A stretch of DNA of 58,472 nucleotides, taken from contig JAFAYM010000087.1 in NCBI GenBank assembly GCA_019240395.1, forward strand, positions 1-58,472, in the 5' to 3' direction. Origin of the DNA: Acidisphaera sp. (GTDB lineage: Bacteria; Pseudomonadota; Alphaproteobacteria; Acetobacterales; Acetobacteraceae). The position numbers and the translations under genes are program-made. Numbering within the stretch: position 1 is the first letter of the stretch; the number at the start of each line of letters is the position of its first letter. Shown one piece after another: positions 1 to 8,267 of the stretch. The notes beneath the pieces were generated by a model. It was not told the origin of the DNA. It worked only from the letters and a program-made list of their open reading frames with translations, and searched no databases.

Positions 1-139
1 GCATGAAGCCGTTGGTGCCCTCGGTGACACCAAGGTCGCGGTATTTGAAGTAGGCGCGGCGACCCGAAACATATTTCGCGTTGTCCTTGGTCGCGATCGC
101 AAGCTTCATCGCCGGCCTGGTCATGGTCTGATCGTTCAT
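1..139 (-). CDS. Partial gene, conserved hypothetical (possibly cupin-type), N-terminal 46 residues
   Basis: Only the first 46 codons lie in the window; the gene runs off the left edge. The start is ATG at 139, preceded on the minus strand by a strong AGGAGGAA ribosome site. A second in-frame ATG lies at 124. The peptide contains a basic, aromatic stretch (GRRAYFKYRDLGVTEGTNGF). From memory this resembles the N-terminus of small cupin-domain proteins common in alphaproteobacteria, but the cupin metal motifs would lie outside the window, so this is only a suggestion. It is read in the same direction as the aminopeptidase gene to its right, about 30 bases after that gene ends, so the two may be cotranscribed. 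Confidence 0.55.
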   Translation of the reverse strand, partial: MNDQTMTRPAMKLAIATKDNAKYVSGRRAYFKYRDLGVTEGTNGFM

Positions 140-168
140 CGCGTTCCTCCTGCTGCCAGCCTCGCTGT

Positions 169-975
169 TCAGTTTGCTTCGTAAGGCGGTTTGCTGTGGC
201 CGGCCGGCGATAGAGTGAAGATCTCGCAGCCGGTCTCCGTGACGCCGATCATGTGCTCGAATTGAGCAGACAGGCTGCGGTCCCGCGTCACGGCGGTCCA
301 ACCGTCGTCCAGCACCTTCACCTCGGGTCTTCCTGCATTCACCATCGGCTCGACGGTGAAGAACATGCCGGGGCGCAGCACCGGGCCTTCGCCGGCGCGC
401 CCGAAATGCAGGATGTTGGGCGCCTCGTGGAAGCGCCGGCCGATGCCGTGGCCGCAGAAATCGCGCACCACGCTGAAGCGATGGCTCTCGACGTAGCTCT
501 GGATGGCGTGGCCGATATCGCCGAGGGTGGCGCCGGGGCGCACCGCGGCGACGCCGCGCATCATCGCCTCGTAGGTCACCTCCATGAGCATGCGGGCGCG
601 GGTCGCCGGCGTGCCGGCGGCGTACATCCGGCTGCAGTCGCCGTGCCAGCCATCCAGCACCACGGTGACGTCGATGTTCAGGATGTCGCCTTCATCGAGT
701 CGCCGCTCGCCCGGGATGCCGTGGCAGACGACGTGGTTTATCGAGGTGCAGATGGATTTCGGAAAGCCGCGATAGTTCAGCGGCGCCGGCGCGGCGCCAT
801 GCGCCGTGATGAACTCGTGGCAGAGCCGGTCGAGCGTTCCCGTGGTCACGCCCGGGCGGATATGCGGGGTGATCATGTCGAGGGTCTCGGCCGCCAGCCG
901 GCCGGCCGCGCGCATCCCGGCGAAGTCCTCGGGCGCGTGGATGGTGATGCGTCTGGCGTCGGTCCCGCCGTCCAT
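169..975 (-). CDS. map: Methionine aminopeptidase, type I
   Basis: This cytosolic metalloprotease removes the initiator methionine from new proteins. The 268-residue protein has the whole pita-bread fold. All five metal ligands are visible: D102 (NIDVT), D113 (HGDCS), H176 (CGHGIG), E209 (TVEPM) and E240 (QFEHM). Their spacing matches E. coli MetAP shifted by five residues, and H81 in SINHVVCHGIP matches the substrate-site histidine. There is no N-terminal zinc-finger extension, so it is the plain bacterial type Ia form. The ATG at 975 has a GGAG sequence about ten bases upstream. The gene stands between the cupin-like partial gene and a D,D-carboxypeptidase gene, all on the minus strand. Confidence 0.95.
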   Translation of the reverse strand: MDGGTDARRITIHAPEDFAGMRAAGRLAAETLDMITPHIRPGVTTGTLDRLCHEFITAHGAAPAPLNYRGFPKSICTSINHVVCHGIPGERRLDEGDILNIDVTVVLDGWHGDCSRMYAAGTPATRARMLMEVTYEAMMRGVAAVRPGATLGDIGHAIQSYVESHRFSVVRDFCGHGIGRRFHEAPNILHFGRAGEGPVLRPGMFFTVEPMVNAGRPEVKVLDDGWTAVTRDRSLSAQFEHMIGVTETGCEIFTLSPAGHSKPPYEAN

Positions 976-1084
976 TGCTCGCTCCGTCCGGGGGTGCGGC
1001 CCCGCAGGGCCGGCCCAGGCCGAAACATGCGCAAGCCACCGGCATGACGCAAGGGAGCAGGTCGGCGAAGCGCCGGCGCTCGGC

Positions 1085-2371
1085 TCAGCGGCTGGCGATC
1101 TGACCCTGCTCGGTGCGGACCACGAAGCAGGCGGCTCCGGTGCGGGCGATGGAGGCGCAGGCGGCCTGCGCCTCCTGCTGGGTCAGGCCGGAGAGCTGGG
1201 CGCGCCAGGCGGGCTTGCCGTGCAGGCGATTCGGCTCGAGCCGGGGCTCGCCGCCGCCCGCGCCATGGCGGGCGATCACCGCCGCCCGCGAGGCCGCGGC
1301 GGGGTTGCCGAAGCTGCCGACCTGCACGGCCCAGCGCCCCGCGGCGCCGGGAACCCGGCCGCGCGGCATTTCCGCGATCCGGCCATGGGCCGTGGCCGGG
1401 ACCGGGAGCGTTGCCGCCTGCGCGGCGGCGACCAGTCCGGGCAAGCGGGCCGTCAGCGGCATTTCGCGATGCGGCACGATCGGCACGTCTTCCCGCTCGA
1501 AGCCGTCATCGAGGAGCGCCGCCATGTGGATGTCGCGCTCGGGGTTGCTGGCCGCCCCAAGCACCACCCCGACCAGCCGGACATCGCCGCGCACGGCGCT
1601 GGTCGCGATATTGTGGCCGGAAGCCCGGATGAAGCCGGTCTTGATCCCATCCGCACCGGGATAGGTCTGCAGCATCCGATCGTGGTTGAGGATGACGCGC
1701 CGGCGGAACACGAAGCTCGGCGTGCTGAAATAACGGTACTCCGTCGGAAAATCGAGGATGAGGTGGCGCGCCAGCAGCGCCAGGTCGCGCGCCGTGCTGA
1801 CCTGGTCCAGGTCCGGCAGGCCGGAGGCGTTGCGGAAGGTGGTGCGGCTCATGCCAAGGGCCCGGGCGCGCAGCGTCATCATCTGCGCGAAGCGGTCCTC
1901 GTCGCCGGCCAGCAGCTCCCCGAGCGCCGCCGCCGCGTCATTGGCGGACAGGGTGACCAGGGCGAGCACCGCCTGCTCGACGGTGATCGGCATGCCCGGC
2001 ACCAGGCCGAGCTTCTCCGGTTCCATGGAGGCGGCATGCGCCGACACCGGCACCATGTCGTCGAGGCTGATCCGGCGGTCGCGCAGCGCCTCGAAGAGCA
2101 TGTAGAGGGTCATCATCTTGGTCAGGCTGGCGGGATAGCGGGGCTCGTCGGGGTTGACGGCTTCGAGCACCTCGCCGGTGCGGGCGTCGATGACGATGGA
2201 GCTGTAGCGGTCCGAGCCGATCTGCGCCCGGGCCGGCGCGCCGAACAGCAGGAGGGCGAGGACGCCGAGGAGCGCGGCGCAGAGCCGGCCGCCGAGACAA
2301 GGGCCCTGTGGGTGGGCCGGCGGCTTGCCAAGCGTCTCGAAAGGCCTGCGGCGACGCGCTCCTGCACCCAT
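1085..2371 (-). CDS. D-alanyl-D-alanine carboxypeptidase (S11 family) with C-terminal SPOR domain
   Basis: An exported penicillin-binding protein that trims the terminal D-Ala from peptidoglycan stem peptides. The 428-residue product has an arginine-rich N-terminus and a hydrophobic signal segment (about residues 28-49, ending APARA). The three catalytic motifs follow: S82-L-T-K85, S142-A-N144 and K244-T-G246. The last 85 or so residues form a SPOR domain (GRWAVQVGSFGNPAAA onward), which in this family binds denuded glycan strands at the division septum. I chose the ATG at 2371 because it directly precedes the signal peptide and has GAGAGG upstream; the reading frame stays open to 2596 but would then cover the divergent phasin promoter. 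The combination of S11 peptidase and SPOR is typical of alphaproteobacteria. Confidence 0.92.
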   Translation of the reverse strand: MGAGARRRRPFETLGKPPAHPQGPCLGGRLCAALLGVLALLLFGAPARAQIGSDRYSSIVIDARTGEVLEAVNPDEPRYPASLTKMMTLYMLFEALRDRRISLDDMVPVSAHAASMEPEKLGLVPGMPITVEQAVLALVTLSANDAAAALGELLAGDEDRFAQMMTLRARALGMSRTTFRNASGLPDLDQVSTARDLALLARHLILDFPTEYRYFSTPSFVFRRRVILNHDRMLQTYPGADGIKTGFIRASGHNIATSAVRGDVRLVGVVLGAASNPERDIHMAALLDDGFEREDVPIVPHREMPLTARLPGLVAAAQAATLPVPATAHGRIAEMPRGRVPGAAGRWAVQVGSFGNPAAASRAAVIARHGAGGGEPRLEPNRLHGKPAWRAQLSGLTQQEAQAACASIARTGAACFVVRTEQGQIASR

Positions 2372-2546
2372 TCTCAACCGCCTCTCGTCAGTCCGGGCGG
2401 CGACTGTACGGAGGGTTGGCGCGCCTGTCCAGCGAAACGGAGCCAAAATGAGAGGCTTAAGGACCGCTGTTACATCAAGCGCGCGGGGCCTTTGCACAGC
2501 ACATGGCAGCCCAGCGCATTCTTCGCTGCAACGCACAAATTTTGCC

Positions 2547-2575
2547 TTGACCGCGCCCGGCGGCACGCTTAGGTT
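2547..2575 (+). promoter_or_regulatory. Probable sigma-70 promoter of the phasin gene
   Basis: TTGACC at 2547-2552 and TAGGTT at 2570-2575 are separated by exactly 17 bases. The predicted transcription start falls near 2582, about 100 bases upstream of the phasin ATG at 2686. The region 2372-2685 is otherwise free of genes and separates two divergent genes. The -35 box matches the consensus well and the -10 box matches moderately. Confidence 0.55.
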
Positions 2576-2580
2576 GCGCT

Positions 2581-2595
2581 TGCTGCACCGCAGCA
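2581..2595. promoter_or_regulatory. Candidate PhaR operator overlapping the phasin transcription start
   Basis: The sequence TGCTGCACCGCAGCA is a perfect inverted repeat (TGCTGC, three bases, GCAGCA). PhaR repressors of PHB-accumulating alphaproteobacteria are known to bind CTGC-N3-4-GCAG sites in front of phaP. Its position just after the promoter at 2547-2575 would block initiation. Assignment to PhaR is inferred from the motif and the neighbouring phasin gene; no phaR gene is in the window. Confidence 0.5.
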
Positions 2596-2685
2596 TAAGG
2601 TTCGCTGGACGAAGGGTGGATGGCCGTTTCGCATCCCTACGTTTTGCCCACTGTCGCGCGAGCCAAACCAGACAGGAGAGGCGAA

Positions 2686-3237
2686 ATGAATATCCAGACC
2701 AGCAAGATCAAGACCATCGAGACGATCGACGCGGCGGCCGAGGCCGCCAAGTCGGCGCAGCGTGAGGCCGGCCGGGCAACGGAGCAGAACTTCGACCAGG
2801 CTGTCTCCGCGGTGAAGACCGGGGTGGCGGGCGCTGCCGCCGGGTTCGAGCAGACCCAGACCCAGCTGAAGGAGCAGATGCAGAAGGCGATGAAGACCGC
2901 CGAAGAGCTGGTCGCGTTCGGCCAGGGCAATCTCGAAGCCCTGCTGAAGTCCGGCCAGATCTGGGTCGCCGGGGTGCAGGATCTCTCGCGCCTGTTCGCG
3001 GCCAATGCCCAGGTGACCATGGATCACACCATGTCCACCTTCAAGGCGATGGCGGCGGTCCGCTCCCTGAAGGACGCGGTCGACCTGCAGACCAACCTCG
3101 CCCGCTCCACGATGGAGAAGGCGGTGAGCGAGAGCGGCCGCCTGACCGACGCCTCGGTGAAGCTGGCCGAGCAGGCGATGGCCCCGATTGCCGCCCGCGT
3201 GTCGCTGGCGGTGGAGAAGTTCTCCAAGGCCGCCTGA
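2686..3237 (+). CDS. Phasin family protein (PHB granule-associated)
   Basis: The 183-residue protein is almost wholly alpha-helical, alanine- and glutamine-rich, and lacks signal or membrane segments, as expected for the phasin_2 type of granule coat protein. The central part contains [23 protein letters not shown], followed by a helix with an [17 protein letters not shown] core, a pattern typical of alphaproteobacterial phasins. Phasins coat polyhydroxyalkanoate granules and limit their size. I chose the ATG at 2686, which has GACAGGAGAGG just upstream, over an in-frame ATG at 2620 lacking such a site. A strong hairpin terminator follows at 3287. The 3-hydroxybutyrate dehydrogenase gene at 56453 fits a PHB-storing host. 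Confidence 0.88.
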   Translation: MNIQTSKIKTIETIDAAAEAAKSAQREAGRATEQNFDQAVSAVKTGVAGAAAGFEQTQTQLKEQMQKAMKTAEELVAFGQGNLEALLKSGQIWVAGVQDLSRLFAANAQVTMDHTMSTFKAMAAVRSLKDAVDLQTNLARSTMEKAVSESGRLTDASVKLAEQAMAPIAARVSLAVEKFSKAA

Positions 3238-3286
3238 CACCGGTTCGCGGCACTCCGGCCTGCGCCGGAGCGCCGATGACCATGAG

Positions 3287-3320
3287 AGCCCGGGGCGCGG
3301 ATGCGTGCCCCGGGCTTTGT
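3287..3320 (+). terminator. Rho-independent terminator after the phasin gene
   Basis: AGCCCGGGGC (3287-3296) pairs perfectly with GCCCCGGGCT (3307-3316) across a 10-base loop and is followed by TTTGT and a further T run. It lies 50 bases after the phasin stop codon. A second, weaker GC inverted repeat (CTCCGG...CCGGAG) lies near 3253-3270. Confidence 0.85.
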
Positions 3321-3530
3321 CGTTTGGCGCTTTCTCGTTCGGGCGTTCTCGTCTGTCGAACCGGTTTGCCGGTCCCGGCTCGCCCGGAAAACACGGGAAT
3401 GGCCGGTATGGACTTTTCCCGCCACGCCGGCTTCCGATATTGTCGCCGGGACGGAGCACGGTCGGCCGGACGAAGTCGGGGCTATCGGTCCCGTGGACAC
3501 AGGCAGGCGCGCGCTGGGGTAAGCGGAGCG

Positions 3531-3857
3531 ATGAGCGACAACGACAAGCGCGGCGGCGATGGTCCCAACACAGGCGTCGTGGTCAAGACACGGCCGAAGA
3601 CCCGCAAGCCCGCCATGTACAAAGTTCTGATGCTGAACGACGACTACACGCCGATGGAGTTCGTCGTGCATGTGCTGGAGCGCTTCTTCCAGAAGTCGCG
3701 GGAGGAGGCGACGCGCATCATGATGCACGTCCACCGGCGCGGTGTCGGGGTGTGCGGCGTCTATACCTATGAAGTGGCGGAGACCAAGGTAACCCAGGTG
3801 ATGGACCTGGCGCGGCAGAACCAGCATCCCCTCCAGTGCACCATCGAGAAGGAGTGA
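3531..3857 (+). CDS. clpS: ClpS, adaptor of the ClpAP protease
   Basis: ClpS binds N-degron substrates (N-terminal Leu, Phe, Tyr, Trp) and delivers them to ClpA. The 108-residue protein has a flexible N-terminus (about residues 1-25) and the conserved core: [21 protein letters not shown] (including the Asn-Asp-Asp of the N-end pocket), FF at 52-53, and the conserved [23 protein letters not shown] segment. The length and order match the family. The ATG at 3531 follows GCGGAGCG; a longer in-frame opening upstream is unlikely because it begins inside the phasin terminator region. The clpA gene follows 326 bases downstream, the usual gene order. Confidence 0.95.
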   Translation: MSDNDKRGGDGPNTGVVVKTRPKTRKPAMYKVLMLNDDYTPMEFVVHVLERFFQKSREEATRIMMHVHRRGVGVCGVYTYEVAETKVTQVMDLARQNQHPLQCTIEKE

Positions 3858-4183
3858 GCCTCGCCAAGGCGTGACCGCTCGTTCGCGCCAAGCAGGCCGC
3901 CGCTCGGCCCGTGCAAAAGATTTCTCGTGCGCAGGGGCCCTTGCGGGGAGAAGAATGCTGCCTTGCGAACCAAAGGGAAAGAATAGGGGTGCAGACTGTC
4001 CGCGGTGTCACCAGATTGGCTTTCAGTTCCCTTAGCCAGCCGGGGCGCAACCCGCAGGCTGTGGCCGTGGTTGAGGCTGCGCGTGGGTCGCGGCTCGGGC
4101 CGCCGGGACGATCTGCGGGCGGGCGATGTGGGCCAGGACGGTCCGGCTGCCGGAATTCGCACTGAAGGAGCGGTGCCCTAGCG
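3858..4183 (+). other. clpS-clpA intergenic region, no gene recognised
   Basis: This stretch of 326 bases holds no convincing gene. A short open frame inside it lacks a plausible ribosome site and its product resembles nothing I know. GAAGGAG at 4164-4170 is the only purine-rich site before the clpA ATG, though it is 13 bases away, longer than usual. TTGCGA at 3963 has no well-spaced -10 partner, so I assign no promoter, although the length suggests clpA has its own. Confidence 0.4.
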
Positions 4184-6538
4184 ATGCTTTCACGTAATCT
4201 CGAACAGACGCTTCACCGCGCCCTCTCGCTGGCCAGCGAACGCCGTCACGAATACGCGACCCTGGAGCATTTGCTGCTCGGCCTGGCCGACGACAGCGAC
4301 GCGGCGACCGTGCTGCGCGCCTGCGGGGTCGACCTCGACAAGCTCCGCACCGACCTGACGGAGTTCCTGGACAAGGACCTGTCCGGCCTGGCGACCGATC
4401 GCCCCGGCGACCCCAAGCCGACCGCCGGATTTCAACGCGTGGTGCAGCGGGCGGCCATCCACGTGCAGTCCTCCGGGCGTGACGAGGTGACCGGCGCCAA
4501 CGTGCTGGTCGCCCTGTTCAGCGAGCGGGAGAGCCATGCCGTCTATTTCCTGCAGCTGCAGGACATGACGCGACTCGACGCGGTGAATTTCATCAGCCAC
4601 GGCATCGCCAAGGCGCCCGGCCGCTCCGCCCAGCGCCCGGTGCAGGGCAGCTCGGGCGGCAGCTCGGACAGCCCGGCCGAGCCGGAGCGCGAGGAGAAGC
4701 CCGGCCGACGCAACCAGGATGCGCTGAGCAATTACTGCGTCAACCTCAACAAGAAGGCGATGGCCGGCAAGATCGACCCGCTGATCGGGCGCGAGAGCGA
4801 GATCGAGCGCACCATCCAGATCCTCTGCCGCCGCACCAAGAACAACCCGCTCTATGTCGGCGAGCCCGGCGTCGGCATGACCGCCATCGCCGAGGGCCTG
4901 GCCAAGCGCATCGTCGAGGGCGACGTGCCCGAGGTGCTGGCCAAATCGACCATCTTTGCGCTCGACATGGGCGCGCTGCTCGCCGGCACCCGCTATCGCG
5001 GCGATTTCGAGGAGCGGCTGAAGGCGGTGGTGAGCGAGCTCGAGAACCAGCCCGGCGCCGTACTGTTCATCGACGAGATCCACACGGTGATCGGCGCCGG
5101 GGCGACGAGCGGCGGGGCGATGGACGCCTCCAACCTGCTGAAGCCCGCCCTGGCCTCCGGCAATCTGCGCTGCATCGGCAGCACCACCTACAAGGAGTTC
5201 CGCAACTACTTCGAGAAGGACCGGGCGCTGGTCCGCCGCTTCCAGAAGATCGACGTCAACGAGCCCTCGGTCGAGGACACGGTCAAGATCCTGCGCGGCC
5301 TGAAGACCAATTACGAAAAGCACCACAAGGTGCGCTACACCGAGGAGGCGATCCGCGCCGCCGTCGAGCTCTCGGCCAAATACATCAACGACCGCAAGCT
5401 GCCGGACAAGGCGATCGACGTCATCGACGAGGTCGGCGCCAGCCGCATGCTGCTGCCCGAGCACAAGCGCCGCAAGACCGTCACCCTGCGTGACGTCGAG
5501 GAGATCGTCGCCAAGATCGCGCGCATTCCGCCCAAGAGCGTCTCGGCCGACGACAAGGAGACGCTGCGCAACCTGGAGCGCGACCTGAAGGCGATGGTGT
5601 TCGGCCAGGACCGCGCCATCGATGCGCTGGCCGCCGCGATAAAACTGTCGCGTGCCGGGCTGCGCGAGCCGGAAAAGCCGATCGGCAATTACCTGTTCTC
5701 CGGCCCGACCGGCGTCGGCAAGACCGAGGTGGCGCGCCAGCTTGCCGCCACGCTGGGCATCGAGCTGATCCGCTTCGACATGAGCGAGTATATGGAGCGG
5801 CACAGCGTCAGCCGGCTGATCGGCGCGCCGCCGGGCTATGTCGGCTTCGACCAGGGCGGGTTGCTGACCGACGCGATCGACCAGCATCCGCATTCCGTGC
5901 TGCTGCTCGACGAGATCGAGAAGGCGCATCCCGACCTGTTCAACATCCTGCTGCAGGTGATGGATCACGGGAAGCTGACCGACCACAACGGCAAGACCGT
6001 CGATTTCCGCAACGTCATCCTGATCATGACGACCAATGCCGGGGCCTCGGATCTGGCGAAAGAGGCGATCGGCTTCGGCCGCGAGGTGCGGGTGGGCGAG
6101 GACGAGGAGGCGATCAAGCGCCTGTTCACGCCGGAATTCCGCAATCGCCTCGACGCGACGATCGCCTTCGCCGGGCTGACGCCGGAGATCGTCGGCCGGG
6201 TGGTGGAAAAATTCGTCATGCAGCTGGAGGCGCAGCTCGCCGACCGCAACGTGACCATCGAGCTGTCCTCGGCGGCCAAGGAGTGGCTGGCCGAGCGCGG
6301 CTACGACCGGCTCTACGGCGCGCGGCCGCTGTCGCGGGTGATCCAGGAGCACATCAAGAAGAAGCTCGCGGAGGAGCTGCTGTTCGGCAAGCTGGCCAAG
6401 GGCGGTGCGGTCAAGGTGACGATGAAGGAAGGCGCTCTCGACTTCGAGTTCATCGAAGCCGCCTTGCCGATGCTGCCCAAGCCCGAAGGCGACAGCGACG
6501 AAGGCGGCACCGAGCGAGAGCCGGAGGTCGCGGAGTAG
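4184..6538 (+). CDS. clpA: ClpA, ATPase subunit of ClpAP, with altered first Walker A motif
   Basis: A hexameric AAA+ unfoldase that feeds proteins into ClpP. The 784-residue protein has a Clp N-domain (residues 1-145), a linker, D1 (about 185-430) and D2 (about 465-765). D2 is complete: GPTGVGKT (507-514, K513), Walker B LLLDE (D576, E577) and an IGFG loop (629-632) for docking ClpP. D1 has a normal Walker B (FIDE, D297-E298), pore-loop region YRGDFEER and sensor region. However its Walker A reads GEPGVGMT (226-233), so the nucleotide-binding lysine is Met232, codon ATG at 4877-4879. A lysine there is otherwise nearly invariant, so D1 may bind ATP poorly, or this is a sequence error. clpS lies upstream. 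Confidence 0.95.
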   Translation: MLSRNLEQTLHRALSLASERRHEYATLEHLLLGLADDSDAATVLRACGVDLDKLRTDLTEFLDKDLSGLATDRPGDPKPTAGFQRVVQRAAIHVQSSGRDEVTGANVLVALFSERESHAVYFLQLQDMTRLDAVNFISHGIAKAPGRSAQRPVQGSSGGSSDSPAEPEREEKPGRRNQDALSNYCVNLNKKAMAGKIDPLIGRESEIERTIQILCRRTKNNPLYVGEPGVGMTAIAEGLAKRIVEGDVPEVLAKSTIFALDMGALLAGTRYRGDFEERLKAVVSELENQPGAVLFIDEIHTVIGAGATSGGAMDASNLLKPALASGNLRCIGSTTYKEFRNYFEKDRALVRRFQKIDVNEPSVEDTVKILRGLKTNYEKHHKVRYTEEAIRAAVELSAKYINDRKLPDKAIDVIDEVGASRMLLPEHKRRKTVTLRDVEEIVAKIARIPPKSVSADDKETLRNLERDLKAMVFGQDRAIDALAAAIKLSRAGLREPEKPIGNYLFSGPTGVGKTEVARQLAATLGIELIRFDMSEYMERHSVSRLIGAPPGYVGFDQGGLLTDAIDQHPHSVLLLDEIEKAHPDLFNILLQVMDHGKLTDHNGKTVDFRNVILIMTTNAGASDLAKEAIGFGREVRVGEDEEAIKRLFTPEFRNRLDATIAFAGLTPEIVGRVVEKFVMQLEAQLADRNVTIELSSAAKEWLAERGYDRLYGARPLSRVIQEHIKKKLAEELLFGKLAKGGAVKVTMKEGALDFEFIEAALPMLPKPEGDSDEGGTEREPEVAE

Positions 6539-6567
6539 GCTTCGGGGCTCGTCCCCGGCGGGTTGCC

Positions 6568-7473
6568 ATGATACGCTTGCATCGGCGGGGCCTGCTGCAG
6601 CTGGCGGCCGCCGCCGCCCTGCCGATGGCTGCGGAGGCGCAGGGGGCGCTGCTGAGCCGCCCGATCCCGCATTCCGGCGAGTCCCTTCCCGTCATCGGAC
6701 TGGGCACCGTCGGAGCGTTCGACATCGGCGAGGCGGCGGGGCCGCGCGCGGCGTGCGCCGAGGTGGTCCGCACCCTGGTGGGCGGCGGCGGCAAGCTGAT
6801 CGACACCGCGCCGTCCTATGGACGAGCAGAAGCGGTCGTCGGCGATCTCGTCGCGGCGACCGGGCTGGGCGGCCGGGTTTTTCTCGCGACGAAACTGGAA
6901 GAATACGACCGTCGCAGCGGACCCGATTCGCTGCGCGCCTCGCTCCGGCGCTTGCGCGTCGACCGCCTCGATCTGATGCAGCTGCACAACGTCGATGATC
7001 CGAACCAGGATCTCGGGATGCTGCGCGAGTGGAAGGCGCAAGGCCTGTGCCGCTATTACGGCATCACCACCTCCTATCGCGGCGCGTTCCCGGCCGTGGA
7101 GGCGGTGCTGCGGCGCGAGAAGCCGGATTTCCTGCAGGTGAACTACTCGCTCGGCGATCGTCAGGCCGAGCAGCGCGTCATCCCCGCCGCCGCGGCGGCA
7201 GGGGCGGCGGTGCTGACCGATCTGCCGTTCGGCCGCAACCGGCTGTTCGCCGCGGTGCGGGGGCGCCAGCTGCCGGACTGGGCGCAGGAGTTCGCGGCGA
7301 GCTGGGGTCAGTTCTTCCTGAAATACCTGATCGGCAACCCAGCGGTGACCGCGGTCATCCCCGGCACCGCCAGTGCGGCGCACATGGCGGACAATCTCGG
7401 CGCCGGGCGCGGCCGCCTGCCCGACGAGGCGGAGCGGCGGCGGATGGTGGAGTTCTTCGCCGCGCTGGGCTGA
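6568..7473 (+). CDS. Aldo/keto reductase with twin-arginine leader
   Basis: The 301-residue protein begins with a Tat-like leader (LHRRGLLQLAAAAALPMAAEA), so it is probably exported in folded form with its cofactor. An AKR barrel follows. The catalytic tetrad is visible: D79, Y84 (DTAPSYG), K109 (LATK) and H140 (MQLHN), which supports NADPH-dependent carbonyl reduction. The substrate cannot be read from sequence. The ATG at 6568 lies 29 bases after clpA and fits the start of the leader. The stop codon abuts the stop codon of the convergent dehydrogenase gene without any spacer (TGA then TCA). Confidence 0.85.
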   Translation: MIRLHRRGLLQLAAAAALPMAAEAQGALLSRPIPHSGESLPVIGLGTVGAFDIGEAAGPRAACAEVVRTLVGGGGKLIDTAPSYGRAEAVVGDLVAATGLGGRVFLATKLEEYDRRSGPDSLRASLRRLRVDRLDLMQLHNVDDPNQDLGMLREWKAQGLCRYYGITTSYRGAFPAVEAVLRREKPDFLQVNYSLGDRQAEQRVIPAAAAAGAAVLTDLPFGRNRLFAAVRGRQLPDWAQEFAASWGQFFLKYLIGNPAVTAVIPGTASAAHMADNLGAGRGRLPDEAERRRMVEFFAALG

Positions 7474-8229
7474 TCACTCCGCGCGCTTGATCGTCAGTGG
7501 CCCGTTGGCCTGGCAGGTGGGCATCATCTCCAGGCGGTTGACGTTGACGTGCGGGGGCAGGCCGATGATCCAGGCGATGGCCTCGGCGATATCGTCGGCA
7601 GAAAGCGGCTGGGTCCCGGCGTAGACTTTCGCCGCCCTCTCCGCGTCGCCGCCGAAGCGCACCCGGCTGAACTCGGTGCCGCCGACCAGGCCCGGTTCCA
7701 GATCGGTGACGCGCACATTGGAACCCACGAGGTCGGCGCGCAGGTTGAGGCTGAACTGCTTCACGAAGGCTTTCGACGCGCCGTACACGTGGCCGCCGGG
7801 ATAGGGATAGGTGCCGGCGGTGCTGCCGAGATTGACGATGTGGCCGCGATCGCGGGCCACCATGCCGGGAAGCAGCGCGTGGGTCATGTGCATCAGGCCG
7901 GAGACGTTGGTGGCCACCATGCGGTCCCAGTCGGTGAGCTTGGCGCGCTGGGCAGGGTCCATGCCGAGCGCGAGCCCGGCGTTGTTGACCAGCACGTCGA
8001 CCTCCTGCCAGCCGGTCGGCAGGGTGGCGGGCAGCCCGGCGATGCTCGGCGCATCGGTGACGTCGAGCGGGAAGGGCAGCAAGCGTTCGCCGAGCTCGGC
8101 GCGCAGCGCGTCGAGCCGCTCTCGCCGGCGGGCCGCCGCGATCACGCGATGTCCGTCACGGATGAAGCGCCGCGTCATGGCCTCGCCGAAGCCGGCCGTC
8201 GCGCCGGTGACCAGGATGGTGAGGCTCAT
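7474..8229 (-). CDS. Short-chain dehydrogenase, YdfG type (3-hydroxy acid dehydrogenase)
   Basis: The 251-residue classical SDR has the nucleotide-binding TGATAGFG (residues 8-15), NNAG (82-85) and the catalytic triad S136, Y149 and K153 (Y-G-A-S-K). Blocks such as STAGTYPYPGGHVYGASKAF and VRVTDLEPGLVGGTEFS match E. coli YdfG, an NADP-dependent enzyme that oxidises serine and 3-hydroxy acids and reduces malonic semialdehyde. That physiological role is inferred from similarity recalled from memory. A stop codon at 7474 meets the aldo/keto reductase stop end to end. The next gene upstream (8268-9137) ends 38 bases away on the same strand. Confidence 0.88.
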   Translation of the reverse strand: MSLTILVTGATAGFGEAMTRRFIRDGHRVIAAARRRERLDALRAELGERLLPFPLDVTDAPSIAGLPATLPTGWQEVDVLVNNAGLALGMDPAQRAKLTDWDRMVATNVSGLMHMTHALLPGMVARDRGHIVNLGSTAGTYPYPGGHVYGASKAFVKQFSLNLRADLVGSNVRVTDLEPGLVGGTEFSRVRFGGDAERAAKVYAGTQPLSADDIAEAIAWIIGLPPHVNVNRLEMMPTCQANGPLTIKRAE

Positions 8230-8267
8230 GCGGGTCTCCTGTTATCGCGTGCGTGCCGTCGGGGGCA

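Noticed and set aside
2372-2596. Longer N-terminus for the D,D-carboxypeptidase
   Set aside because: Extending to 2596 would put 75 residues before the signal peptide and cover the divergent phasin promoter and operator.
3963-3990. Promoter for clpA starting with TTGCGA
   Set aside because: The only AT-rich candidate for a -10 box lies 13-14 bases away, too close for a sigma-70 promoter, and no heat-shock-type CCCCAT box follows.
4190-6352. A 720-codon open frame on the minus strand opposite clpA
   Set aside because: It mirrors the codon-position GC bias of clpA. The translation shows no motif, and the plus strand has a complete ClpA.
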